A stretch of DNA of 64,000 nt, from the NCBI RefSeq assembly GCF_000720175.1, contig NZ_JOIX01000041.1:1-64000 (forward strand), given 5' to 3'. Numbering within the stretch: position 1 is the first letter of the stretch; each line of letters starts with the position of its first letter. Shown piece after piece: positions 17,485 through 26,629 of the stretch. Made by a program: the position numbers and the translations under genes. The DNA comes from Streptomyces sp. NRRL S-337 (GTDB lineage Bacteria; Actinomycetota; Actinomycetes; Streptomycetales; Streptomycetaceae). Below the pieces are notes generated by a model. It worked only from the letters and a program-made list of their open reading frames with translations. It was not told where the DNA came from and ran no database searches.

Positions 17485-19032
17485 ATGCATCTGACCCCGC
17501 AACCGGCCGACCCACTGCCCCCGTGGTGGAAGGGGTGGCAGGGTCTCGGCGCCCTGGCGCTCTCCCTCATCCTCCTCGCCGGCGGACTGTGGTACTTCTG
17601 GCCCGCCGAGGAGGACACCAGCTGCGCGGCGGGCGTTCCCGGGCTGCACTGGGCCGGCGAGGGCACGCAGCGCGAGTGCGTCGGCCTCATGGACGAGACG
17701 GCGTACACCTTCGATCCGCAGCTCAAGGGGATCACCGACCGGATCGTGCAGGAGAACCAACGGGTCCGTCAGCAGTGGGAGAAGCCCGACAAGGGCAAGA
17801 GCCGCGTCCCCTACGTCAAGGTCGCCGTCCTGACGCCCATGACGGACAGCGACACCAGCGCGCTGCCCATGAAGGAAATACTCACCAGCCTGGAAGGCTC
17901 CTTCATCGCGCAGTGCCGGGCGAACGGCTGCCCTCAGCTGCCCGCGGCCAGGTCCCTCGGCATCCAGGGCAAGACCCCGCAGATCGAGCTTGTCCTGGCC
18001 AACGAGGGCCGCGACGAAACCCATTGGCAGCCGGTGGTGAAACAGCTGTCCGAGCTGACCAAGGGCGAGCATCCGCTGGTCGCGGTCACGGGTATGGGCG
18101 TCAGCATCCCGGAGACCCAGGCGGCGGCCGACGAACTCAGCCGACTGAAGATCCCCACGATCGGCGCGGTGCTGACCGCCACCGATCTCAACTCGCCACG
18201 TCTGTTCAAGGTGTCCCCGTCCAACGTCGACTACGCCAAGGCACTCCGGCGCTTCCTGACCGGATCCCCGCTGGCGAAGCAGCGCGGCTACCTCGTCTTC
18301 GACAGCCGGGACGACAACTACGTAAAAACCCTGCGCAAGGCGTTCGACGACGTATTCGGCGACTACATCGGACGGCGGCGCGCTTCGTTCGTCGGCACGA
18401 CGGGGCACAAAGCCGCCGGCATTCCGAAGCTCTTCCAACGTGCCGTCAACAACATCTGTCTGACCAAGACGCAATTGATCTTCTACGCCGGGCGCGACCG
18501 CGATCTCGCCGACTTCGTCCGCGCCCTGTCCACGCGCAGCCAATGCGGTCACGACAAGCCGATCACCGTCATGACCGGGGCGACCGGCACGTTCGCCCAG
18601 GGCTCGTCGGTGCGGGGTCTGCTCCATGCCAACAAGATCACCGTTGTCGACGTCTCGGCGACCAGTCCCGACCAGTGGACCAGCGGCGTCCACGCCCCAG
18701 CCGGCTTCAAGCCCTTCCTCCAGGCCCTGCGGGATTTGAAGTTCGATGACTCGGTGATGGACGATGGATACGCGATCATGCACCACGACGCCGTACTGAC
18801 CGCGGTCTGGGCCACCCGCAATGTCACCGGTCAGACGGCCAGCGAGGCGCCCGACGTCCAGGACGTGTACAACGAACTCACGAACCTGCACGACGCGAGC
18901 ACCGTCCCTGCGGCGAGCGGAGAGCTCAGCTTCGACGACGCGTCCAACGGCTGGCCGCACAACAAGCCGATTCCCGTGATCCAACTCCCCGATCCCCTCA
19001 AGGATCCCGAGCCGCCCTACCTGGTGCCGTGA
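17485..19032 (+). CDS. membrane-anchored periplasmic-binding-protein-like protein
   Basis: A 515-residue protein with a short cytoplasmic N-terminus, one transmembrane helix (about residues 20-42, GALALSLILLAGGLWYFW), and a large exterior domain. The exterior part looks like a type I periplasmic binding fold: VKVAVLTPMTDSD, PLVAVTGMGVSIPETQAAAD, LKIPTIGAVLTATDLN, YLVFDSRDDNYVKTLRKAF and QLIFYAGRDRDLADFVRAL. This is the order of Leu/Ile/Val-receptor proteins, but the protein is not a lipoprotein and no permease is nearby. ATG 17485 has AGGAG 8 bases upstream. The gene follows the ATPase at 15453 and is probably its co-transcribed sensor partner. Confidence 0.65.
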   Translation: MHLTPQPADPLPPWWKGWQGLGALALSLILLAGGLWYFWPAEEDTSCAAGVPGLHWAGEGTQRECVGLMDETAYTFDPQLKGITDRIVQENQRVRQQWEKPDKGKSRVPYVKVAVLTPMTDSDTSALPMKEILTSLEGSFIAQCRANGCPQLPAARSLGIQGKTPQIELVLANEGRDETHWQPVVKQLSELTKGEHPLVAVTGMGVSIPETQAAADELSRLKIPTIGAVLTATDLNSPRLFKVSPSNVDYAKALRRFLTGSPLAKQRGYLVFDSRDDNYVKTLRKAFDDVFGDYIGRRRASFVGTTGHKAAGIPKLFQRAVNNICLTKTQLIFYAGRDRDLADFVRALSTRSQCGHDKPITVMTGATGTFAQGSSVRGLLHANKITVVDVSATSPDQWTSGVHAPAGFKPFLQALRDLKFDDSVMDDGYAIMHHDAVLTAVWATRNVTGQTASEAPDVQDVYNELTNLHDASTVPAASGELSFDDASNGWPHNKPIPVIQLPDPLKDPEPPYLVP

Positions 19033-19047
19033 CGGGCGGGGTGGTCG

Positions 19048-19625
19048 ATGAACAGCGAGGTGCCGGGCCGGGTGGCGGCCTCGGCCCCGGAGCTGCTGGC
19101 GGTTGCCCAGCGCTTCCATGCCGAGAGGCTCCCCGGCCGGATGTCCATCCGGATCACCCGGCAGCTGCCCACCTGCTACCTGAGCTTGGTCGACGCCGAT
19201 ACCGAGACCGGAGTCTGTCGCACGGCCCCGTTCGGCTTGCCCGTCACCTGGGGGTGCACGCAGCTGTTCGCCCTGGCCTCGGGACGCGCCGCGGTGTTGC
19301 GCGCCCGGTTCCGACGGATGGAGAGGGGTGGGTCCTTGCCCCAGAGGGTCACCAAGGACGAGGTGCTCTGTTACGTCGTGCGCGACGGAAAGCTGCTGGT
19401 GTTCCGGCACACCGACTTCAGCTACGAGGAGGTGGGCATCCAGGTTCCGGCCGGCAGCCTCCGGGAGGGCGAGACGCCCGAGGCGGCGGCGCTGCGCGAG
19501 GCTGGCGAGACCGGCCTAATGGCATCAGCCCGTACCGGTTCGACCTCCGGCGCCGCCACGTCTTCCACCCGGAGCTGAACGAGAGTCTGTGTCGCGTCAC
19601 CGACCACTTTGTGTTAGCCTCAAAC
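19048..19625 (+). pseudogene. NUDIX hydrolase, frameshifted
   Basis: From ATG 19048 (15 bases after the previous stop) the protein runs to a Nudix box, GSLREGETPEAAALREAGET, one residue short of the canonical GX5EX7REUXEEXGU. The continuing frame then becomes meaningless. The expected downstream sequence, GISPYRFDLRRRHVFHPELN, is in another frame from about 19520. A deletion within the Nudix box therefore breaks the gene, and the last catalytic Glu pair is incomplete. The original activity would have been hydrolysis of a nucleoside-diphosphate derivative; the N-terminal 100 residues are a less conserved accessory part. Confidence 0.65.
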
Positions 19626-19737
19626 TTTTGGACGGCTGTGACGGCTGGCAAGTCCGCCAGTCCGGTTCCCATTGTTCGTCGGCTGCTCATTTCCTGCCGG
19701 GCCTTCCTCGGTACGTTCCGCATACGGAAGGCTCTTC

Positions 19738-21153
19738 ATGAACCACCCGGACCACCTCGCCACCTCGCACGGCGACCTCGACCAGCCCGTGCCCCTTCCC
19801 CCGACGGTGCCCCCGGTCGCCTCCTTCGCTGACCTGAAGTTGCCGGCCGAGGTGCTGCGAACGCTCACCGAGCGCGGCGTGCGTGAGCCCTTCCCGATCC
19901 AGGCAGCCACCTTGCCCAACGCCCTCGCGGGACGCGACGTCCTGGGGCGCGGGCGCACCGGATCGGGCAAAACCCTCGCCTTCGGCCTGCCACTGCTGGC
20001 ACGGACGGCCGGGCGGCGCGCCGAGCCGAAGCAGCCCCTCGCCCTGATCCTGGTGCCAACCCGGGAGCTGGCCCAACAGGTCACCGAAGCACTCGCCCCG
20101 TATGCCGAGGCGCTCCGGCTGCGGATGGCCACGGTCGTCGGCGGCATGTCGATCGGCCGGCAGGCCGCTGCGCTGCGCGCCGGAGCCGAGGTCGTCGTCG
20201 CCACCCCCGGCCGCCTGCACGACCTCATCGAGCGCAAGGCCTGTCACCTGGGGCGGGTTCGGATCACCGTCCTCGACGAGGCTGACCAGATGTGCGACAT
20301 GGGCTTCCTGCCACAAGTCACCGAGGTGCTCGACCAGGTGCTCCGCGACGGCCAGCGGATGCTGTTCTCCGCCACCCTGGACCGCGACGTCGAGCACCTG
20401 GTCCGGCGCTACCTCCATGACCCCGTCGTCCACTCGGTCGACGCGTCCGCGGGCGCGGTCACGACCATGGACCACCATGTGCTGATCGTCCATGGCCCCG
20501 ACCGGTATGCCGTCGTCACGGAGATCGCCGCCCGCGACGGCCGCGTACTGCTGTTCCTGGATACCAAGCACGCGGTTGACCAGCTCACCCGGCACCTGCG
20601 GGTCAGCGGGGTGCATGCCGCGGCCCTGCACAGCGGGAAGTCCCAGCCGCAGCGCACCCGGACCCTCGCGCAGTTCAAGAACGGCCAGATCACCGTCCTG
20701 GTGGCGACCAATGTCGCGGCCCGTGGCCTGCACGTCGACGACCTCGATCTCGTGGTCAACGTCGATCCGCCCACCGATCCCAAGGACTATGTGCACCGCG
20801 CGGGCCGCACCGCCCGGGCCGGTGAGTCCGGCCGCGTCGTCACCCTGGTCCTCTCGGGCCAGCGCAGCGAGATGAGCCGCCTGATGGCCGAGGCCGGCAT
20901 CGAGCCGACGACCACCAAGGTGCGCTCGGGTGAGGCGGAGCTGAGCCGGATCACCGGGGCCAAGGCCCCCTCCGGCACCCCGCTCGACGGTGGGCCCGCC
21001 GCACGCCGGGTCAAGAACACCAATGCCCCTTTCCGCGGCCTGGGCACCAGCAAGGACGCCTCCCGCGGCACCGGCGGCAAGTCCCGCAAGGCCAGCGAGG
21101 CCCGTAAGCTCGCCGAGGCCCGCAAGGCGGCCCGGGTGCGCCGCGGCGGCTGA
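19738..21153 (+). CDS. DEAD-box ATP-dependent RNA helicase
   Basis: A 471-residue helicase with all core motifs in order: FPIQAATLPNALAGRDVL (Q motif), GRTGSGKT (Walker A), PTRELAQQ, TPGRLHDL, VLDEADQM, SATLD, then in domain 2 RVLLFLDTK, TNVAARGLHVDDLDLVVN and HRAGRTARAGESG. It unwinds RNA duplexes in cold adaptation or ribosome assembly. The C-terminus is a short basic tail rich in Arg/Lys/Ala that probably binds RNA. The start is set at 19738 (MNHPDHLA) with GGAAGG upstream; the frame extends back to 19672 without homology. A 100-base leader of mixed composition precedes it. Confidence 0.93.
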   Translation: MNHPDHLATSHGDLDQPVPLPPTVPPVASFADLKLPAEVLRTLTERGVREPFPIQAATLPNALAGRDVLGRGRTGSGKTLAFGLPLLARTAGRRAEPKQPLALILVPTRELAQQVTEALAPYAEALRLRMATVVGGMSIGRQAAALRAGAEVVVATPGRLHDLIERKACHLGRVRITVLDEADQMCDMGFLPQVTEVLDQVLRDGQRMLFSATLDRDVEHLVRRYLHDPVVHSVDASAGAVTTMDHHVLIVHGPDRYAVVTEIAARDGRVLLFLDTKHAVDQLTRHLRVSGVHAAALHSGKSQPQRTRTLAQFKNGQITVLVATNVAARGLHVDDLDLVVNVDPPTDPKDYVHRAGRTARAGESGRVVTLVLSGQRSEMSRLMAEAGIEPTTTKVRSGEAELSRITGAKAPSGTPLDGGPAARRVKNTNAPFRGLGTSKDASRGTGGKSRKASEARKLAEARKAARVRRGG

Positions 21154-21299
21154 GAGCCGGCCCTGATAGCCGGATATTCCTGATCACATGATCGATAGCC
21201 ACCAGCCCTGCCTGCAGCCCTCCTGTGAGTACGCCTACGAGAGGAACGCCCTCGGGGCGTGCCCGGTCGCGAGTGGGTACCCGCCGAGGCAAGAGCCGA

Positions 21300-21535
21300 G
21301 AAGGGACTGCGCCCAGGAGTGCGTGGTCAAGGACCCAGAACTCTCGCGCGACCGCGTGTGGGCACTGGGGATCGTGCCCGCCATCCGCCCGGCGCAGCAC
21401 TCGCCGCGGAACCGGACCAGACACCTACAGGTGGGGCTGTTGAGCGCACCTTCGCTTGGCTCCCGGATTCCCACGCTCCGCATCCGCCGAGCAACAGGAG
21501 CCGACCGCCGAACCGCGCGACAGCGCCCCTGACGC
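21300..21535 (+). pseudogene. IS5-type transposase C-terminal remnant
   Basis: Across two frames the plus strand gives LGIVPAIRPAQHSPRNRTRH, then GAVERTFAWL, then SRIPTLRIRRATGADRRTA. This corresponds to the C-terminal VVERTFAWLHRFRRLRIRWE region of IS5-family transposases, heavily decayed by frameshifts. Confidence 0.55.
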
Positions 21536-22192
21536 ACGGTGCCCGCCCACCACGTGGGACACCTCCTTCCGAGGCGGTGTCTCCCACCCGTGCCATTGAC
21601 GTACCAGATACAGCGGCAAACAACGGCCAGCAAGGGACAGAGAGGCGACCAGGCGCACCCGCCCCACATGCGATGTCTTCCCTGGCCAGGAAGGCCCAGT
21701 CCCCGAAACCGCGCTCACTGGTGCGGAATTCCGTGCCCATTAGGTCGGCGGGAAGGACTCCGCTGAGAACCGCGCCCGTGACCGGCGAGGCTTCCGCAAC
21801 ACCTTTATGTTCGGCGTCGGAGAGCTGACGACGCACACGGCCGGTCTGCCTCGCGGTCTCCGCAGTTCGGCGAGTTTCACCTGGTTCGCCCCGCGGTGCC
21901 GACCGCGCTGGTGCATGCACCGCAGGGCGTCGTCGCCGGGTCGGCATCGGCGGCGACGCCGTACGGGCTGTTGGGGCGCGTCGGCGCTGCGGACAGGGTC
22001 GTGGTCGGCATCGAGCAGCGGGCTCTTATCGAGGTCGATGGTCAGATGTGACTGGGCGTTTTGATCGGCCAGTTGAGCGCGTGGGCGGGAGGGGCTGCAC
22101 GGATCGGAAGCGCGCAGATCACGCTGCGGTGACGGCCGCCCAGGTGCCGCTCTGCTCACGGCGATGCTCGGGCTTACCGCCGCTTTGGCGGA
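21536..22192. other. degenerate region without recognisable gene
   Basis: Several overlapping open frames exist on the minus strand, but none gives a coherent family match. The frames change every 100-200 bases, as in decayed IS DNA. Confidence 0.4.
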
Positions 22193-22654
22193 TCAGTCCT
22201 CCAGGGCTACGGCGATTCGGTCGAGATCGGTGAGGAGCGCCGTGACGCGCTGGGGTGGGATCGCCTCGACCATGCGCTGTTCGACGGCGTACACAGCGTC
22301 CTGGACCGCGGCGAGACGTGCCTGGCCCTCTTCGGTGAGGCGAGCGGGCCGGGCCCGGCCGTGGTCGGCGGTGGCGGGGCGGGTGATCAGCCCTGCTTCC
22401 TGCAGGCCCCGCAGGACGACGTTCCCGGACTGTCGGGTGACGAACGTCGCGCGGGCGAGGTCGGCGTTCGACATGCCGGGGTGCTGGGCCAGGAGTTCGA
22501 GGGTGGCGTACTGCGGCACGGTCAGTCCGTGCTCGCGCAGCACTTTGTCCATGGCGCCGCGCAGGGCGGCCTGGGCGCGTTTGAGCAGGTACCCCACATG
22601 GTGGGTGACATCGTCCGCCGGGCGGAACGGCTCCGTCGAGACACTCTTCTTCAT
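22193..22654 (-). CDS. MarR family regulator
   Basis: A 153-residue winged-helix regulator. The DNA-binding region runs from LTVPQYATLELLAQHPGMSN through DLARATFVTRQSGNVVLRGL and the wing DHGRARPARLTEEG; N- and C-terminal helices form the dimer interface. The start codon at 22654 sits inside the first of two CATGTCA-N6-TGACATG palindromes, so binding would block both its own transcription and the divergent VOC gene. The longer frame to 22816 is rejected because it crosses the operators. The VOC partner suggests a response to a toxic small molecule. Confidence 0.88.
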   Translation of the reverse strand: MKKSVSTEPFRPADDVTHHVGYLLKRAQAALRGAMDKVLREHGLTVPQYATLELLAQHPGMSNADLARATFVTRQSGNVVLRGLQEAGLITRPATADHGRARPARLTEEGQARLAAVQDAVYAVEQRMVEAIPPQRVTALLTDLDRIAVALED

Positions 22655-22714
22655 GTCAGCATTTTGACATGAAGGACGCGGCGCCCTAACCTTCCATGTC
22701 AAAGTCCTGACATC
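22652..22714. promoter_or_regulatory. two MarR operators in the divergent promoter
   Basis: CATGTCA-N6-TGACATG at 22652-22671 and CATGTCA-N6-TGACATC at 22695-22714 are near-identical dyads with centres 43 bp apart, about four helical turns. The first overlaps the marR start codon; the second lies just upstream of the VOC gene's ribosome binding site. Confidence 0.82.
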
Positions 22715-22732
22715 AAACAGTGAGGGAAGCTC

Positions 22733-23104
22733 ATGCCTGTTGCCATCGACGGCCCCGACTTCATCGCCCTGCAGGTCCACGACGTGGAAGCTGCCGCGGC
22801 CTTCTGCGAGCAGCACCTGGGGCTGCGTCGAGCCGCGGTCTCACCCCCGCACGCGATCGTGTTCGACACCGAGCCGATCCCGTTCGCCGTCCGCGCGCTC
22901 CTCCCGGGCGTCAGCCTCGCCGACACCGCGCAACCGGGCCTCGGCGTGGTGCTCTGGTTCCGCACCCCCGACGCCCGTCAGCTCCACGACCAGCTGGTTG
23001 CCGCCGGCATCAAGATCGTCGAACCCATAACCAACAGCCCCTTCGGGCCGAAGTTCTCCTTCGAGGGCCCCGAGGGCTACACACTCACCGCACACGGAGG
23101 CTGA
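22733..23104 (+). CDS. VOC family (glyoxalase-like) protein
   Basis: A 123-residue single-module VOC protein: FIALQVHDVEAAAAFCEQHL at the start, LGVVLWFRTPDARQLHDQLV in the middle, and GPKFSFEGPEGYTLTAH at the end. It may be a metal-dependent lyase or dioxygenase, or a resistance-type binding protein. AGGGAAGC precedes the ATG. It is divergent from marR and likely derepressed when MarR binds its ligand. Confidence 0.85.
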   Translation: MPVAIDGPDFIALQVHDVEAAAAFCEQHLGLRRAAVSPPHAIVFDTEPIPFAVRALLPGVSLADTAQPGLGVVLWFRTPDARQLHDQLVAAGIKIVEPITNSPFGPKFSFEGPEGYTLTAHGG

Positions 23105-23375
23105 TCGAAACCGCCGATCCTGCCGAACTCCCCCGCCCAGGCGGCACCCGACGCGGCGGCGGACGCCGTTCGCGGGGGCGACTTTTCGCGCCAGACGACA
23201 CCAACACCGCGAGTAGTCCGAACTCTCGGCACACGCACCTGATGTCGCGCCACTCATTCAGGCACCACCTGGCACGAAAAGTCGCACGAGGCGCCCATGA
23301 GCCATGCCCAACCAGCCCAACACAACGCTCACCAGCCAACCAAAACGCGTCAGCCCATGTCCGCGCGCCTGTGTC

Positions 23376-23789
23376 TCAGTTCCGTGGCACGTCCTCAGAA
23401 ACGACATCAGCAGCCATCCGTTCTGCCCACTCGCGCTGAGTCACGGCGTGCTCCATGCGGCTGGCGATGTCCTTCTTGGAATCCGGGCCCAGGGTCTCCG
23501 GGATCTTGTCGAAGGTGTCGGGAAGGACGTCGAGCAGGCCCCAGACCTGTTCGCCGGTCCTGACCCGTAGCAACACCGGGCATCTCCACTGTGGCGACAC
23601 CTCGGGACGGTGGCGGAGCTGATGCACGACTGTGGGGAACAGGTAGTGGGTCGCCTCTGCGGCCAGATGCTCCTGGAGCCAGTCGACCGGGAGCCGCTGG
23701 CTGAAGCCGCATGTGGCGGCCTCTTGTTCCAGGGCGAGGAGCTGGTCGGTGTCGACAGCGCGGACCGTGCGGGGAAGAGCTGGGGCCAT
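23376..23789 (-). CDS. hypothetical protein
   Basis: A 137-residue protein from ATG 23789 (MAPALPRTV), with WLQEHLAAEATHYLFPTVVH, CPVLLRVRTGEQVWGLLDVL and a helical, charged C-terminus. No family is recognised. There are no membrane segments and no signal. The frame extends back to 23894 and overlaps the next gene, but those residues look non-coding. It is downstream of and on the same strand as the small gene at 23825, so the two probably form one unit. Confidence 0.55.
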   Translation of the reverse strand: MAPALPRTVRAVDTDQLLALEQEAATCGFSQRLPVDWLQEHLAAEATHYLFPTVVHQLRHRPEVSPQWRCPVLLRVRTGEQVWGLLDVLPDTFDKIPETLGPDSKKDIASRMEHAVTQREWAERMAADVVSEDVPRN

Positions 23790-23824
23790 CCCGAGATGAT
23801 GGCAGGCGGGTGCCTTGCCACTGC

Positions 23825-24154
23825 TCAAGGGCTGGATACGAAGCCAGTGGAGAGGTCCAGCTCGAAGGGTGAACCGGGGTGCGTCGGTCTCCATCCTCGG
23901 GCCAGGGCGATGCGGAGGTGGTTCGCGACGTCAGCAGGCCGGACCGGGGCGGCCTGCCTGCTGAGCCAGTTACCGGGGTGTGGTTGATCAGTGATGACCA
24001 CCAGAATTGCCCCGTGTTGCTCAGCGCGCTCGGCGGCGTAGGTGCAAGGCGACCAGCACAGTGCCTGACTGTAGGTCGGCCGCCGACGGAGTCGCCACCG
24101 GTAGGTCACCCCGTCCACGACGATGCGTCGGCTCCCCCTCTTCCCCAGTGCCAC
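23825..24154 (-). CDS. conserved small Streptomyces protein of unknown function
   Basis: A 109-residue protein. RRIVVDGVTYRWRLRRRPTY, then GAILVVITDQPHPGNWLSRQ, then VRPADVANHLRIALARGWRP, is a pattern that recurs in Streptomyces small hypothetical proteins, often beside toxin-immunity or SMI1-type genes. No catalytic motif is visible. It precedes the gene ending at 23376 by 35 bases. Confidence 0.6.
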   Translation of the reverse strand: MALGKRGSRRIVVDGVTYRWRLRRRPTYSQALCWSPCTYAAERAEQHGAILVVITDQPHPGNWLSRQAAPVRPADVANHLRIALARGWRPTHPGSPFELDLSTGFVSSP

Positions 24155-24437
24155 TGCCCCTCCTCGGCTCCAGTTGGAGGTTAGCGCCCTGGTGATGTCG
24201 GCTGCCGGGCATCTTGATCACACTGGACTGCCGGGACGGACTTCCGGATGTTCAGCGACCATGCGTTTGCCGGGACATCGCACTCATGCATCCAGGGCCT
24301 GTCCGGCGGATCATGCCGGGCAGGCCACCGGTGCTGAATCGGTGTGCGACCCGCTGGAGAAGGAGCTGGGCGGAGCAGGTTGGGTCCGTCGATAAATACC
24401 TCGACATCGGTCGCGGTGATCGGGGACGCTTCGCGCG

Positions 24438-24944
24438 ATGACCAGAATCGACGACACGCCGCCCTCGTGGGACGAACGCACCCAGCTCACCACGTTTCTC
24501 GACTACGCACGTGACACCGCCCGCGCCAAATGCGATGGCGTCTCTGCGGAGAACGCACGCAAGGCGCTCCTGCCGGGCTCACCACTGATGACCATGAGCG
24601 GAGTGATCAACCACCTCCGCTGGGTCGAGTACTACTGGTTCCAAGTGGTCTTCCTCGGCGAGGAGGACCGGGGCCCTTGGACCAAGGAGGACCCCGATCG
24701 CGAGATGCGTATCGCCGTCGACTTCCCGCTCACCCAGTTGCTCGACGAATACGCCGAACAGAGCGCCCACTACCGCGAACTGGTCGCCGGGAGCGGCCTG
24801 GACAAGCAGGCCCGGCGAGCCGTCCGCAACGGCCTCCACGTCGACCTGCGCTGGATCCTCCTCCACCTCACCGAGGAGACGGCCCGCCACAACGGCCACC
24901 TGGACATCCTGCGCGAGATGCTCGACGGCACGACCGGCGACTAG
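24438..24944 (+). CDS. DinB/DUF664 family protein
   Basis: A 168-residue four-helix-bundle protein. The three metal-ligand His positions of the DinB superfamily are seen in GVINHLRWVEYYWF and HLTEETARHNGHLDILREML. In actinobacteria such DUF664 proteins are usually mycothiol-dependent S-transferases for detoxification. The start ATG 24438 is preceded by a purine-poor leader. Its TAG stop forms part of the CTAG that flanks the mobile element beginning at 24945. Confidence 0.85.
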   Translation: MTRIDDTPPSWDERTQLTTFLDYARDTARAKCDGVSAENARKALLPGSPLMTMSGVINHLRWVEYYWFQVVFLGEEDRGPWTKEDPDREMRIAVDFPLTQLLDEYAEQSAHYRELVAGSGLDKQARRAVRNGLHVDLRWILLHLTEETARHNGHLDILREMLDGTTGD

Positions 24945-24959
24945 GCCGTTTCGTTTGGA

Positions 24960-25806
24960 TCACCGGGCGGACCAGAGGAAGATACCTGCGATGTGGAGTC
25001 CGGCCAGGTAGATGGTCGCGGTCTTCTCGTAGCGGGTGGCGATGCCTCGCCACTGTTTCAGACGGTTGATGCACCGTTCGACGGTGTTGCGCTGCTTGTA
25101 TGCCTCGCGGTCGAAGGCGGGTGGCCTGCCGCCGCGGCTTCCGCGACGAAGCCGATTACCCTTCTGGTCGGCCGGAATGGGGATCACCGCGCGGATCCCG
25201 CGCTTGCGCAAGTGCTCGCGGTTCGCGCGGGAGGAGTACGCCTTGTCGGCCAGGACCAGTTCCGGCCTGGTGCGGGGCCGTCCTCGTCGTCGAGGAATGC
25301 GCAGGCGGGCCATCACCTGCGTGAAGGCGGGTGCGTCGCCGGCCTGTCCGGCGGTGAGATGGAAGGCCAGAGGCCGGCACTGGGCATCGGACGCGAGATG
25401 GATCTTCGTGGTCAGTCCGCCGCGGGACCTGCCGATGGCGTGGTCGTCCGGCTCGCCGGCCGGGGCCCCTTTTTGCGGGCTCCGGCCGCGTGCTGGTGAG
25501 CGCGCACAATGGTGGAGTCCACCGAGACGGCCCAGGTGAGGTCGTCATCGGCATCCGCCTGCGCCATCAGCGTGGTGAACACGCGCTCCCACGTGCCGTC
25601 GATGGCCCACCTCCGCAGTCGGTTATAGACCCCGCGCCAGTTGCCGTACTTCTCCGGCAGATGGACCCACTGCGATCCGGTCTGGAACTTCCAGGCGATT
25701 GCGTCGATCACTTCACGGTGATCCCGCCATCGGCCCCCACGCCTCGGCGTGTCCGGTCCGGGGGCAACGGCTCGATCCGCGCCCACTGCGCTTCAGTCAA
25801 CGGCAC
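24960..25806 (-). pseudogene. IS5-family transposase (OrfA/OrfB type), frameshifted
   Basis: OrfA reads VPLTEAQWARIEP, then REVIDAIAWKFQTGSQWVHL and GNWRGVYNRLRRWAIDGTWE, including the first catalytic Asp region (VSVDSTIVRAHQHAAG). OrfB continues one frame back from an A5G4 run (about 25460), reading RSRGGLTTKIHLASDAQCRP, VLADKAYSSRANREHL and NTVERCINRLKQWRGIATRY. The A/G run fits a programmed -1 frameshift. An additional one-base loss near 25765 after EPLPPDRT separates the extreme N-terminus, so this copy is probably inactive. Confidence 0.8.
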
Positions 25807-25843
25807 ACCCAAACCAATGAAAGAGGCAGCCCCGCCGTCATGC

Positions 25844-26629
25844 CTAATCCCACCAGAACGACCAGGAAGCCTGGTTCACAAGGTCCGTCGCGTACTCGGG
25901 GAACGGCGTGGGCGGGTCATCGACGATGTTGTCCGCAGTCGACAGCACGTGCTCCAAAGCGAGCAGGTTCGCGTGATGTGCTTCAACAGGGGGTCTCGCG
26001 ACAGAGACATGCAGCTCACTGCGGAACACCGCAACGATCTGGGCACCGAAGCGGTCCTCCCAGCTCCGCAGGAGAGCACACAGTAGGGGGAGCGGTGCCT
26101 CCGCAGACCAGCCGATCAATGCCAGAGCATCGCTGCCACGATCGGCAGGGACGAGCACGAGGCGGCACTCGTCCAGCCCGAACTGCCCGGTCTCAATGAG
26201 CCAGGTGAGCAGGCTTGCCGCGGCCTCGTCTGGCGTGGGGGCTGCGGACGTAGCTGGCATCTGCGGTGCCAGGCCCGGCCACTGTTCGAAGGGCGGTCCG
26301 GGGTCGTGTGGCCACGGCTCACTTCCTTCGGGCACCGGCGCCGGCGTCGGGTCCGTCCAGAACGGCAGCCGCCTACGGCGGTACTCGGCGAAGTCCGCAG
26401 CCAGCACCTCCTCCAGGCGGACGGCGTCGACATGTTCCAGGCTGACCGGTCTTCCCATGGCGTCGGGCCAGCACAGGAGCGGAACCAGGCCGTGTTCGCT
26501 CTGATCACTGAGCAGGCGGGGCCATAGCTGTTGAACGTTCTGCGGGAATTCGTCAGAGACCCACATACGCGCAGGACCACGAGACAGGAACCGGCCGGGA
26601 GGCAGACCATCGGGTAGGGCAAAAGACAT
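25844..26629 (-). CDS. DUF4253 domain protein
   Basis: A 261-residue protein. The C-terminal half matches DUF4253: ECRLVLVPADRGSDALALIG, LLRSWEDRFGAQIVAVFRSE, and the terminal Trp-rich SWSFWWD. The N-terminal half is variable, with PFWTDPTPAPVPEG. DUF4253 proteins are common in Streptomyces and have no established biochemical role; some lie near toxin-immunity genes. It starts at ATG 26629 and sits inside the inverted repeats of the IS5-type element, with its promoter presumably in the right-end 90 bp. Confidence 0.8.
   Translation of the reverse strand: MSFALPDGLPPGRFLSRGPARMWVSDEFPQNVQQLWPRLLSDQSEHGLVPLLCWPDAMGRPVSLEHVDAVRLEEVLAADFAEYRRRRLPFWTDPTPAPVPEGSEPWPHDPGPPFEQWPGLAPQMPATSAAPTPDEAAASLLTWLIETGQFGLDECRLVLVPADRGSDALALIGWSAEAPLPLLCALLRSWEDRFGAQIVAVFRSELHVSVARPPVEAHHANLLALEHVLSTADNIVDDPPTPFPEYATDLVNQASWSFWWD

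Noticed and set aside
17470..19410. 646-codon minus-strand frame opposite the binding-protein-like gene
   Set aside because: Shadow of the real plus-strand gene, which has a ribosome binding site, a transmembrane helix and a recognisable fold.
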